The position numbers were made by a program, and so were the translations under genes. This document shows, piece by piece, positions 16,610-25,010 of a DNA stretch of 32,276 bases (position 1 is the first letter of the stretch; the number at the start of each line of letters is the position of its first letter). Under the pieces are notes generated by a model. That model saw only the letters and a program-made list of their open reading frames with translations, was not told where the DNA came from and made no database searches. The stretch comes from Alphaproteobacteria bacterium (GTDB taxonomy: Bacteria > Pseudomonadota > Alphaproteobacteria > Micropepsales > Micropepsaceae). The stretch is from positions 1 through 32,276 of the forward strand of contig JANXXU010000050.1 in the NCBI GenBank assembly GCA_025350465.1, in the 5' to 3' direction.

Positions 16610-16759
16610 CTAATAGGGTCCGCGCGATTTGATGTCGTCAAGGACGCTCTGCAACACCGCGATCCGCTCGCGGTAGGAGCGGCGCAAGCACCGCACATTG
16701 CCACCACATCGATGGCGCCCGACCAGCCATTCGCGCTGCTCGTCGCGAATTTTGCGCAT
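16610..16759 (-). CDS. LprI-like microprotein (49 residues)
   Basis: The short frame encodes MRKIRDEQREWLVGRHRCGG then NVRCLRRSYRERIAVLQSVL and ends DDIKSRGPY. The QR.WL..R..CG....CL...Y..RI..L pattern is that of the C-terminal segment of the LprI lysozyme-inhibitor family (PF07007), which pairs two cysteines in the periplasm. Here it stands alone with no signal peptide and no upstream half. AGGGAG lies seven bases before the ATG at 16759, and the start is 29 bp after the stop of the ferritin-like/CDGSH gene, so it is probably translated from the same mRNA. The frame is open further upstream (to 16867), but that part lies inside the CDGSH coding region. It could be a decayed LprI gene or a functional cytoplasmic microprotein. 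Confidence 0.65.
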   Translation of the reverse strand: MRKIRDEQREWLVGRHRCGGNVRCLRRSYRERIAVLQSVLDDIKSRGPY

Positions 16760-16788
16760 AGTGCATCTCCCTGGCTCGCCAGATACCG

Positions 16789-18753
16789 TTAGCGATCCGA
16801 GCGAAATCCGATTGTCAGGTGGCTTCCATCGCAGAACGGCTTGGTCGCCGACGCGCCGCAACGACACAGACGCGCGCTCTCGGTGCGAAACAACGTCCGG
16901 CCGGTGCTGCTGCAGATCTCGACGCTGCCGTTGAGTTGCAGCGGTCCGTTGGTGGTCGGCGTGATTTTCAAGCGCCCGCCACGATCGTCCAACGGGTCGG
17001 ACTCAAGGCCCGCTGGCTCGCCGCTCGCCGAGAATTTCGCCTCGCGATGGCTGTTGTCGCAGAACGGTTTTCTCTTCGATTGGCCGCAGCGGCAGAGTGT
17101 TGCCCGAAACAGAGCGCCCTCGCCCACCAGCTCGACATCCGCGTGAACGGCGTAAGGCCCGTTCTCGCGCACCCTCAAGACATTGACCGCCGGCGCTGGT
17201 TCCTGCGGCTCCCCGTCATGACGCTCGTAAGTGATAGCACCCGACGGACATGTTTGCGCCACCCGGATGATGTGTTCAACGCTTGCCGCTTCCGGATGAA
17301 GCCATTTTCCCGGCGTGTTCGCCTGAAAGACTTGCGGTGCGTCGAGCACGCAATGGCGCGAGTGAATGCAGCGCTGCGTATCGAAGCGGATCGTGATGTC
17401 CTTGCCGTGCGCGACATTGGGATCGTCGCTGGTATCCTGCGACGGCGGCGAGACGCGCGTGCGCACCGCTTCGACCTTTGCCACCTGGTCGACGGCAATG
17501 CTCAAATGTTCTTCAAAACATTCGTGCATCTCGCCGAAGCGTTTCGCCAGTTCGTGCAGCCGTTCGCCTACGCCCGGCAGCGGCACTTTCGCCGCGAGCT
17601 TGTCGGCCGCGCAGCCAAGTTCCGCGGCGCGCTCGCTCAAAATCTGCGCCGCACAGCGCTGGACCAACTGCCCCGCGGAATGCGGCAGCGAAAAGGTAAG
17701 CCCCGCCTTGACGCCTGGCCGCGCGGGATCAAGCGGCAGTAACGTGGCCGCTTCAGCAACGATGCGCATGACATACATAAGTTCGGTTGCCGCCACGGAG
17801 AATTCGACCCTGAGTTCGCGCGGCAACGGCGCGGGCGCGAAGATTTGCGCAAAAACACGCATCGTCAGCGCATAGACCGCATTGCCAAGATCGACAACCT
17901 TCGAGGCCAGCGGCTCGGCAATGCGCGTGACATCGTCTCCGCGCGCTTCGGCGAGCGTGGGATTAGTGGCGGCCAAACGCGCCGGCTCGAACCCAGGCCG
18001 CGCCCGCTTCAGCGCACACAACTCCTCTTTGATCGCTGCAAAGCGGGCGTAGTGCGAGTTATCGCGATGAGCCGGCGCCCCCTCCCCTTGCAAAACGATC
18101 TCTTCGATCGCGCGCTTTGCCGACGCTAGATCGGTTACCTTGAAAAGGCCCGGCAAGCCAAACTCGGCGGCGGTGACCTGAGCCTCGCCGTGACCAACGA
18201 AGACATTCTCTTCGCCGCACTCATCAACCAAGCGCGCTAGGCCGTTGATGGCGCCATGATAGAGATGTCCTTGGCTCACATAGTCTTGCGCCGTCGGCGA
18301 CAAAAGGTCGTCACGCACGGCCCGATGATAATGCGCCTTGTGGTCGAACCCGGCGCCGTCGGCAAGCTCGATGCCTTCGGGGCGTTCGATGTAGAGGAAG
18401 TGATCGATCGTCGCCTCGTTGAACGGCGACAGCTTCATGACGACGTCGGCGGGAAAGCGCCCGGGGCGAACCGGAAACTCCGGCCGCCACAAATGCGGCG
18501 ATGCGCCAACCGATGCGAGAATATTGTTGACGAGCGACAGATGCAGCATCTCTTCGAGTGCGATTTGACGCAACGATCGCCGCCACCCGTCGATAGCCTT
18601 GAGCTCGGCCTCGCTGACGCCCTCGCTCGTGTCGCGCTTCAGCGTCCACATCGCATAGAGATACGAGCACATCACCGTGTGCTCGAACTCTGCCGCCTCA
18701 CATAGGAGATAGAGCAGCTCCTCGCGATCCTGAACGACGATGTCTTCCTGCAT
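16789..18753 (-). CDS. Ferritin-like / 4Fe-4S / double CDGSH iron-sulfur fusion protein
   Basis: This 654-residue protein appears to combine four iron-binding modules. The N terminus (about 1-230) resembles the ferritin-like domain found in VioB/RebD-type proteins, with EAAEFEHTVMCSYLYAMW and ALEEMLHLSLVNNIL carrying candidate metal ligands E22, E68 and H71. A helical middle follows. Residues about 451-512 form a divergent 4Fe-4S mono-cluster domain (Fer4_19 type) with C462, C468 and C502 in RCIHSRHCVLDAPQVF and QTCPSGAITY. Two CDGSH motifs close the protein: CRCGQSKRKPFCDNSH (C554, C556, C565, H569) and CRCGASATKPFCDGSH (C630, C632, C641, H645), each with the 3Cys-1His ligand set for a 2Fe-2S cluster. 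No signal peptide is visible, so it is cytoplasmic. Its exact redox role is unknown. Confidence 0.88.
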   Translation of the reverse strand: MQEDIVVQDREELLYLLCEAAEFEHTVMCSYLYAMWTLKRDTSEGVSEAELKAIDGWRRSLRQIALEEMLHLSLVNNILASVGASPHLWRPEFPVRPGRFPADVVMKLSPFNEATIDHFLYIERPEGIELADGAGFDHKAHYHRAVRDDLLSPTAQDYVSQGHLYHGAINGLARLVDECGEENVFVGHGEAQVTAAEFGLPGLFKVTDLASAKRAIEEIVLQGEGAPAHRDNSHYARFAAIKEELCALKRARPGFEPARLAATNPTLAEARGDDVTRIAEPLASKVVDLGNAVYALTMRVFAQIFAPAPLPRELRVEFSVAATELMYVMRIVAEAATLLPLDPARPGVKAGLTFSLPHSAGQLVQRCAAQILSERAAELGCAADKLAAKVPLPGVGERLHELAKRFGEMHECFEEHLSIAVDQVAKVEAVRTRVSPPSQDTSDDPNVAHGKDITIRFDTQRCIHSRHCVLDAPQVFQANTPGKWLHPEAASVEHIIRVAQTCPSGAITYERHDGEPQEPAPAVNVLRVRENGPYAVHADVELVGEGALFRATLCRCGQSKRKPFCDNSHREAKFSASGEPAGLESDPLDDRGGRLKITPTTNGPLQLNGSVEICSSTGRTLFRTESARLCRCGASATKPFCDGSHLTIGFRSDR

Positions 18754-18923
18754 AAGCCTGCGTGTTCCTTCAGGGGCGGCGTAATTCTGTGCCGCGACGC
18801 GGCACTAGTCATCGCACAGGCGCGGCGCCTCGGGGAAGCGCGATCGCTGAACGCGTCCGCGCCAGCCGGAATTCCAATGCGGCAGGCTTGACGAAGCGCA
18901 CAGACCCGGCCGACATCGGCGCC

Positions 18924-19748
18924 ATGAGCGACGCCGCTAGCCCTCCCCTTCGGGTCACAAGCCTCAGCAAGCGCTACCGTCTGGAAAAGGGCGGCGAATT
19001 CGAGGCCGTCACCGGCGTCACCTTCGACGTCGCAGCAAAGGAATGCTTCGGCCTGCTCGGCCCCAACGGCGCCGGAAAGTCGACCATCATTCAATGCATC
19101 TGCGGCTTCTATCCGCCCAGCGCCGGCCATGTGCTGATCGGCGGGACCGATGTGCGGACCCAGCCGAAACGCGCGCGCCAAATCCTGGGCGTCTGCAATC
19201 AGGAAGACACGCTCGACAGCGACTTCAAAGTCCGTGACCAGCTCATTCGCCACGCGACTTATTTCCGCATCGATCTGCGCACTGCGAAGGAACGCGCCGA
19301 CAGGCTCCTCGAACGTTTTGGCCTGGCCGATAAAGCCGACCAGCCGATCGAAAGCTTGTCGGGCGGCCTTCGGCGCCGACTTCAGGTCGCGCGGGCCCTG
19401 ATTTCAGAACCGCGCGTCGCCGTACTCGACGAACCCACGACCGGACTCGATCCGGACGCGCGCCGCGTACTCTGGGAGGTGTTGAGCGAGGCGCGCCGGA
19501 ACGGCATGGCGATCTTGCTTTCGACGCACTACATGGACGAGGCCGAGCGCCTGTGCGACCGCGTCGCCATCTTGCACAAGGGTCGCATCCTCGACATCGA
19601 TTCGCCGCAAGCGTTGATCAAGAACCACATCGCTCGCGCCGAGATCGAAGAGGAGGTGCGCCCCGGCGTGATCTGGAAGCGCCAACCCAACCTCGAGGAC
19701 GTCTATCTGAAGCTGACCGGCAGCCGCCTCGGCGTGGAGGGCCTATGA
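18924..19748 (+). CDS. ABC transporter ATP-binding protein, NodI/DrrA-like
   Basis: A 274-residue nucleotide-binding subunit. Walker A is GPNGAGKST (46-54), the signature is LSGGLRRRLQVARAL, Walker B is VAVLDEPTTGLDPDARR, and the H-loop is STHYMDEAERLCDRVA. The whole is closest in style to the NodI/DrrA family of ABC-2 exporters for lipids, antibiotics or lipo-oligosaccharides. The Q-loop reads GVCNQEDTLDSDFKVRDQL. The ATG at 18924 begins MSDAASPPLRVTSLSKRY; the upstream frame to 18762 lies in the divergent promoter region. It overlaps the permease gene by ATGA. The gene starts 170 bp from, and divergently to, the ferritin-like/CDGSH gene. No nodulation genes are nearby, so the substrate is unknown. 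Confidence 0.93.
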   Translation: MSDAASPPLRVTSLSKRYRLEKGGEFEAVTGVTFDVAAKECFGLLGPNGAGKSTIIQCICGFYPPSAGHVLIGGTDVRTQPKRARQILGVCNQEDTLDSDFKVRDQLIRHATYFRIDLRTAKERADRLLERFGLADKADQPIESLSGGLRRRLQVARALISEPRVAVLDEPTTGLDPDARRVLWEVLSEARRNGMAILLSTHYMDEAERLCDRVAILHKGRILDIDSPQALIKNHIARAEIEEEVRPGVIWKRQPNLEDVYLKLTGSRLGVEGL

Positions 19749-20521
19749 GACTTCCCGATTGGGCATGGGGCGTTTCGCGCGTTTGGCTGCGCTATTACGA
19801 CGTCTTTACGAAAAGCATCGTGTTCTACGCCGTCACGACGTTCGTTCAACCGGTGCTGTACTTGCTCGCCTTCGGCGTCGGCGTCGGCAGCCTGGTCGGC
19901 ACGCTGACGGTCAGCGGAATGCCGGTCACCTATCGCGCCTTCATCTTCTCCGGCGTCATTTCGCAGACGGTTTTGTTCTCGGGTTTCTTCGAGGGCGCCT
20001 TCGGCGGCTTCGTCCGCATGTACTACCAACGCATCTTCCAAGCGATCGCGATCACGCCGATCACGTTGTCTGAGGTCCTATGGGGCGAATTGTTGTGGGA
20101 CACGACCAAGGCGACGGTCGCCGCGGAGGCGGTCGCGCTCATTGGCGTCATGACCGGCGACTTCGCGCCGCTCTCTCTTCTCACGGTACTGCCGGTCTGT
20201 TTCCTGAGCTCGCTTTTGTTCTCCGGCATGGGGCTCGCCTCGGCTGCCTTTGCGCGTGATATCGACCAGATATCTTACCCACAATATTTGCTTGTCTTTC
20301 CCATGTTCCTGTTCTGCGGCGTGTTCTACCCCATCGAGAAAATGCCGTACGCTTTGCAGCTTATTGCCTGGACCCTGCCGCTGACGTCGGTCAACTCGCT
20401 GGTGCGAACCTTGACGCTAGGCCTGCCGTTCCAGTTTTGGGCGGTGCCGATCCTCTTTGCCTGGCTCACCCTCCTGGTCGCGCTTTCGCGACGCGCCATG
20501 TTTCGCCGATTGGTGAAATAA
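19745..20521 (+). CDS. ABC-2 type transporter permease, NodJ-like
   Basis: The 258-residue membrane protein has six predicted helices and the ABC-2 permease motifs GVISQTVLFSGFFEGAFGGF, AITPITLSEVLWGELLWD and LFCGVFYPIEKMPYALQ, which resemble NodJ. It forms the membrane half of the exporter with the upstream ATPase. The start codon overlaps the ATPase stop (ATGA), which fixes the start at 19745; the open frame before that is a shadow of the ATPase gene. Only 14 bp separate its stop from the stop of the convergent AraC gene, and no clear terminator is visible there. Confidence 0.93.
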   Translation: MRLPDWAWGVSRVWLRYYDVFTKSIVFYAVTTFVQPVLYLLAFGVGVGSLVGTLTVSGMPVTYRAFIFSGVISQTVLFSGFFEGAFGGFVRMYYQRIFQAIAITPITLSEVLWGELLWDTTKATVAAEAVALIGVMTGDFAPLSLLTVLPVCFLSSLLFSGMGLASAAFARDIDQISYPQYLLVFPMFLFCGVFYPIEKMPYALQLIAWTLPLTSVNSLVRTLTLGLPFQFWAVPILFAWLTLLVALSRRAMFRRLVK

Positions 20522-20535
20522 GTCGGCTTCAGGAT

Positions 20536-21558
20536 TTACACGGCGGCCGCATTTTTCTCTCGCCACGCAACCGGATTCATTCCGGTCAAGCGGCGGAATT
20601 CGCGGTTGAAGTTCGACTTCGTTTGGAAACCTACCTCGAACATAATCACGGTGACGGACCGGGAGGTCGTCTTCAGCAGCTCGCAAGCTGCAGCGATGCG
20701 GTGATCATTCACATATTGCGACACGTTCTTGGCCATGAGGCGGTTGATGGCCGCCGAAATCCGGCGGGAGGAGACTCCGGCCCGCCGCGCAAGGCGATCG
20801 AGGTTCAAATTCTCGTCGCGGAACAATTCTTGCGTCCGCATGAGATCCTCGATCTTCGCCAACACTTCGCGATCCTCCGCTGTTTCAACGGGCGACGGCG
20901 CTTCGCGCGTTTCAATCGTTTCGGTGGATGGCTGACTTCTTCCGGCAACCGAAGCGGCAAAGCCAATGGCAAACAGCCCGAGGAGATTGGCGACCGCAAT
21001 GACCGAACTCGCGTGAGCCCCATGGGCCCATTCGAAATCCAGCGCCACGATCACGTCGATCATGGCCGACCCGATCAAGGCGACCGCCGACAATTGAAGC
21101 GCCCGGTGCGCCGGCACCGCGCCGTCGAAGCGCGACCGGCCAAGGGCATTTGGGCTGGCCCCGGCAAACCACAGCAGTGCTGCCGCGTAACCGAGATAAA
21201 TCGCAATGAGGACCGCGTCGATCAGCGGGCGCCACAGGGCGACGAGCAAGCCGACTGCCACGATCGGAAGAGCATGCGGCCAGAGTGTTGCCAGCCGCCA
21301 CTCGGCGCGCCGGAATATCAGGGTCCCGAAGCTTGCATAGACAAGCGGCGGAACGGCCGCCGCCAACACAGGGACGGCATAGTGCGCCTGCTCGATGCCG
21401 TAGCCCCAACGCAAGCCCAATAGGATCGACGCTAGGGTGCATGTCGCGATGAGCGCAAGAAAGGGCCCGTTCGCTTCGGCAGCATCGCGCCGAGCGAGCG
21501 TCACGAACAGAATCGCGAGGAGCAGAGCAACGACAAACGGCAGCGGCAATGACGGCAT
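20536..21558 (-). CDS. Membrane-anchored AraC family transcriptional regulator
   Basis: About 340 residues. The N-terminal 205 residues are a polytopic membrane domain with roughly seven hydrophobic segments (for example LPFVVALLLAILFVTLA and HALPIVAVGLLVALW). A linker rich in Glu, Pro and Thr leads to a C-terminal AraC double HTH (about 260-335): LARRAGVSSRRISAAIN and VTVIMFEVGFQTKSNFNREF, ending RRLTGMNPVAWREK. This layout suggests a one-component membrane sensor. I use the ATG at 21558; a TTG two codons earlier is possible. It is divergent from the exported hydrolase gene, with 145 bp between the starts, so that gene is the likeliest target. Confidence 0.92.
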   Translation of the reverse strand: MPSLPLPFVVALLLAILFVTLARRDAAEANGPFLALIATCTLASILLGLRWGYGIEQAHYAVPVLAAAVPPLVYASFGTLIFRRAEWRLATLWPHALPIVAVGLLVALWRPLIDAVLIAIYLGYAAALLWFAGASPNALGRSRFDGAVPAHRALQLSAVALIGSAMIDVIVALDFEWAHGAHASSVIAVANLLGLFAIGFAASVAGRSQPSTETIETREAPSPVETAEDREVLAKIEDLMRTQELFRDENLNLDRLARRAGVSSRRISAAINRLMAKNVSQYVNDHRIAAACELLKTTSRSVTVIMFEVGFQTKSNFNREFRRLTGMNPVAWREKNAAAV

Positions 21559-21703
21559 GTGCAAACGAACCTGATGTCGAAACCGGCAATCCTGACCTCA
21601 ATGGCGATCGCGGACGACCCGGATCACGTTCGAGGTCGCGATTTGCCCGATCCGGCGGCATTCGATAGCCGCCCGTCCACCCTGGAACGTCAGAGACCGC
21701 CCG

Positions 21704-22717
21704 ATGCCGTCACGCCTGATCCTAATGGTGCTTACCATCCTAAGCGCTAACCTTGCCGCCTGTGTCGACTTGGCCCAAGCGGCCGGCTTCCAACGTGCGT
21801 CGGTCCCCGATCCCGCCGACAAGCCTATCGAGATCGGCGTCTGGTATCCGAGCGATAGTCCCGCGCCCGCCATGCCGAATACCCCATTCGGCCAGGCGTT
21901 GGCTTTAGACGGCGCGATTGCCGGCGACCGACTGCCGCTTGTCATCATATCGCACGGCAAGGGAGGCTGGCTGAGCAGCCACGCCGACACTGCTCTGGCC
22001 TTGGCGCAAGCCGGCTTCGTCGTGGTCGCGCCTACCCACACCGGCGACAACATTGACGATGAAAGCTATCCGGTCGCGAAATGGATGGTTGAACGGCCCC
22101 GTCACATCGGCCGCGTGCTCGACTACATGCTCGACAGCTGGAGCGGCCACGAGCACGTCGACGCGTCGCGCGTCGGCATGTTCGGCTTCTCAGCGGGAGC
22201 CTTCACGACGCTGGTATCGATCGGAGGCGCGCCAGACCTAACCATTGCGGCGAAGCATTGCGCGGATGACCCGGCCGAGTTTGCCTGCACACTTCCCGGC
22301 ATGGCGAGCATCCTCGAAACGTCAGGCAGTGCGGCGCCATTGTGGATTCACGATCAGCGCGTCCGAGCGGCCGTCGTCGCTGCTCCCGGACTCGGCTTTG
22401 CATTTGACAGAAAAGCCTTGGTCTCGGTCGCAATCCCTGTGCAGCTCTGGTCCGGCACGAACGACAAGAACGTTCCGGACGCTTCAAATGCGGCGATCGT
22501 GCGCCGAGCGCTGCCAACCCCACCCGAATTCCACGAGGTAGAGGGGGCAGGTCATTTTGCCTTTTTGCCGCCTTGCAACCCAAAACTGGAAACGGCCCTT
22601 CCGAAGATTTGGGCAAGCGTGTGCGTCGACGCGCCGGGGTTTGATCGGGCGGTGTTCCACCGGCAGTTCAATAAGGACATCGTCACATTCTTCAGTAAGT
22701 CGCTTGCGCCGCATTAA
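21704..22717 (+). CDS. Exported alpha/beta hydrolase, dienelactone-hydrolase-like, possible lipoprotein
   Basis: The 337-residue hydrolase has a complete Ser-Asp-His triad: S163 in GMFGFSAGAF, D254 in SGTNDKNVP and H284 in GAGHFAFLPP. The oxyanion-hole region is VIISHGKGGW. It resembles the predicted dienelactone hydrolase group (COG4188). The N terminus is a signal sequence, MPSRLILMVLTILSANLAAC; L-A-A-C at 17-20 fits a lipobox, while AQA further on would suit signal peptidase I. Either way it acts outside the cytoplasm. The substrate is unknown. The gene is divergent from the membrane AraC regulator, which probably controls it. The stop is followed by an imperfect GATTCAG...CTGAATC inverted repeat without a T-run. 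Confidence 0.88.
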   Translation: MPSRLILMVLTILSANLAACVDLAQAAGFQRASVPDPADKPIEIGVWYPSDSPAPAMPNTPFGQALALDGAIAGDRLPLVIISHGKGGWLSSHADTALALAQAGFVVVAPTHTGDNIDDESYPVAKWMVERPRHIGRVLDYMLDSWSGHEHVDASRVGMFGFSAGAFTTLVSIGGAPDLTIAAKHCADDPAEFACTLPGMASILETSGSAAPLWIHDQRVRAAVVAAPGLGFAFDRKALVSVAIPVQLWSGTNDKNVPDASNAAIVRRALPTPPEFHEVEGAGHFAFLPPCNPKLETALPKIWASVCVDAPGFDRAVFHRQFNKDIVTFFSKSLAPH

Positions 22718-22898
22718 TCGACAAGGGATTCAGCCCAAATTGGTCGAGCCAGGCGGGCTCTGAATCGCCGCCAAGGTCGACCAGGCGCGGCCTCGGAGCT
22801 CGCGACCGCCAAACGACCTCGCGCCCCGGATGGCGTCTCGGGGGGAAACTTGCCCGCGGTCATGCCATAGTGCGGCGAACCGATGTGCGAGGACATGG

Positions 22899-23582
22899 AT
22901 GACACGTCGCCTGCTCGTGGTGGAGGATGATCCCAGCACGCTGGACTATGTCGCCAAGGGCTTCGAGCAATTGGGCTGGGTGGTCGAGCGCCACGGTGAC
23001 GGCCGAGACGGACTTTATCTCGCGACGTCGTCGGTTTTCGACCTCATCATTCTCGATCGAAATCTGCCCGGCATGGACGGACTGGCCGTCCTGAAAGCGA
23101 TCCGCGCGACCGGGCTTGAGATACCGGTGATCATCCTCTCGGCGATCTCGCATGTCGATGAACGCGTGAAGGGCTTGCGCGCCGGCGGCGACGATTACGT
23201 GACAAAGCCGTTCCATTTCTCCGAGTTGCATGCGCGCGCCGACGTCTTGCTCAAGCGAAAAGCGCCGGCGGCCGCGCAAACAACCTTGAACTGCGGCGAT
23301 CTGCATATGGAGCTGCTCGCGCGACGCGTCATGCGCGCGGGCCGTGAAATCGCGCTGCTGCCGCGCGAATTCAAACTGCTCGAATTCTTCTTGCGTCACA
23401 AGGAGCAGGTCGTCACGCGAACGATGCTGCTCGAGGGCGTTTGGGACTATCGCTACGATCCCCACACCAACATCATCGACACCCATATCAGCCGTTTGCG
23501 CAAGAAGATCGAGGATGGTTTTGACGGGCCGATTTTGCACACAGTACGGGGCGTCGGCTATCGCCTGTCGCGCCAAGCATGA
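22899..23582 (+). CDS. OmpR/PhoB-family response regulator
   Basis: A two-domain response regulator of 227 residues. The receiver has the acidic pair (VVEDDPS), the phosphoacceptor D53 (LIILDRNLPGMDG) and K103 (DDYVTKPF). The C-terminal winged helix is intact (LLPREFKLLEFFLRHKEQVV then DTHISRLRKKIEDGF and VRGVGYRL). The start at ATG 22899 is supported by GAGGA five bases upstream. An ATGA overlap couples it to the kinase gene. The target genes are unknown; the small secreted protein downstream of the kinase is one candidate. Confidence 0.95.
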   Translation: MTRRLLVVEDDPSTLDYVAKGFEQLGWVVERHGDGRDGLYLATSSVFDLIILDRNLPGMDGLAVLKAIRATGLEIPVIILSAISHVDERVKGLRAGGDDYVTKPFHFSELHARADVLLKRKAPAAAQTTLNCGDLHMELLARRVMRAGREIALLPREFKLLEFFLRHKEQVVTRTMLLEGVWDYRYDPHTNIIDTHISRLRKKIEDGFDGPILHTVRGVGYRLSRQA

Positions 23583-24943
23583 GCGGCTCGTCACGGCGTT
23601 TATTCCTGTCGCGCGATGCCCTCGCCTTTGCCGCACTGGCGGTCGCCTTTGTCGCTGCAAGTTCGATCGGCGCTTTTCTCTTCGTCGACGATCGCGTCGA
23701 GCGGATCCTTTCGCAGCGGCAAGCCGCGATCGTGGATTCGGAATTGAAACTCCTGCAGCTGGTCGATCGCGAGGAAGGCCGCCCGGGTCTCATTCGCTCG
23801 ATCGCGAGGCGCGTGGCGGTCCCCAACGATGATTTCGCCATCCAGGCCTTGATCGACCGCAACGGCCGCTATCTCGCCGGCGACGTCGACTGGCCGTCCG
23901 ACCTGATTGTCGACGGCGCTTGGCGGCCGATCGATACCTACGCGAGAAAGGGCGTGCCGGTCCTCGGTTTTGGCCGAGCCGTGACATTGCCGGATGGCGC
24001 CAAAGTATTGGTCGGACGCGACCAGTCCGCGCAGCATTCCGTTCAATCGGCCCTCGCCGGTGCCATATTGACAGCGCTCGCCGTGCTACTCGCGGTCGCG
24101 CTCGGACTCGGCATCTTTCTCAATCGGCTGGTGCTGGGACGGATCGACACGATTTCCACCACCGCGCGGCGCATCATCGGCGGCAATCTGCACGAACGAA
24201 TTCCCGGGCGCGGCCAAGACAGCGAGTTCGATCGTCTGACCGGCGTCTTGAACTCGATGCTCGACCGCAACGAACAGCATATCGAACAGATGCGCCTCGT
24301 CACGGACGCCATCGCCCACGATCTGCGCGGGCCGCTTCAGCACATAAGAGCGGATCTCGAGCGCGCCTCGCTCGCCGAAGACAAAGTGCCGCGCGAGGAG
24401 GCGATGGCACGCGCCGTCGGGGAAATCGACGAAGCGCTGGCAACCTTCAACGCGTTGCTCGACATTGCGCGAGCCGAGGCCGGCATCGGTCAGGAGGCGT
24501 TCGATCGCGTGGACCTTGCGAGCGTGGTGGAAGATGTCGTTGAACTCTTCGAGCCGATCGCCGAGGAAAAACATCAAACGCTTTCCGCTCAAGTTATGTC
24601 TATGGAGGTTCGCGGCCAAGGCACGCTGCTGCGTCAGGCCTTTGGCAACCTGATCCACAACGCGATCAAATTCTCGCCGGAGGGCGCGGCAATCGTCGCC
24701 CGGCTCGACGCGCGCGGCGGCCGCGCGCGCATGATCCTGGAAGACAACGGCGCCGGAATCCCGGAGGCCGAGCGCGAAACTGCGCTCCAACCGTTCGGCC
24801 GCCTGACTCGCGATCGCCCGACCGACGGCAAAGGCCTAGGGCTTGCGCTCGTCGCGGCTTGCGCGAAACTTCACGGCGGCCGGTTTTTGCTTGAAGATGC
24901 CGGTCCGGGTCTGCGGGCGATTTTAGAATTGCCGCGCAATTGA
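23579..24943 (+). CDS. Sensor histidine kinase (HAMP, HisKA, HATPase)
   Basis: The 454-residue kinase has two membrane helices (about 13-36 and 156-182) flanking a periplasmic sensor of about 120 residues. A HAMP region follows (190-240). The H-box is DAIAHDLRGPLQHIRADL with H247 as the phosphorylation site. The ATP-binding domain has the N-box FGNLIHNAIKFS, G1 DNGAGIP and G2 GKGLGLALV. The periplasmic part has no recognisable ligand fold; it includes FAIQALIDRNGRYLAGDVDW. The H-box PLQHIR in place of the usual PLT.I. is a small variation also seen in related Rhizobiales kinases. It is translationally coupled to the response regulator. Confidence 0.95.
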   Translation: MSGSSRRLFLSRDALAFAALAVAFVAASSIGAFLFVDDRVERILSQRQAAIVDSELKLLQLVDREEGRPGLIRSIARRVAVPNDDFAIQALIDRNGRYLAGDVDWPSDLIVDGAWRPIDTYARKGVPVLGFGRAVTLPDGAKVLVGRDQSAQHSVQSALAGAILTALAVLLAVALGLGIFLNRLVLGRIDTISTTARRIIGGNLHERIPGRGQDSEFDRLTGVLNSMLDRNEQHIEQMRLVTDAIAHDLRGPLQHIRADLERASLAEDKVPREEAMARAVGEIDEALATFNALLDIARAEAGIGQEAFDRVDLASVVEDVVELFEPIAEEKHQTLSAQVMSMEVRGQGTLLRQAFGNLIHNAIKFSPEGAAIVARLDARGGRARMILEDNGAGIPEAERETALQPFGRLTRDRPTDGKGLGLALVAACAKLHGGRFLLEDAGPGLRAILELPRN

Positions 24944-25010
24944 TGCTTTTCCAAGCAATCCGCCGGCGCCGCCGCGCGGGGCAGCAGACAAGTTTTCGAG
25001 GAGAACGATT

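Noticed and set aside
18924-20521. Calling the ABC exporter nodI-nodJ
   Set aside because: The family likeness is real, but no nod genes or nod box are nearby, and NodIJ-like exporters occur widely in non-symbionts.
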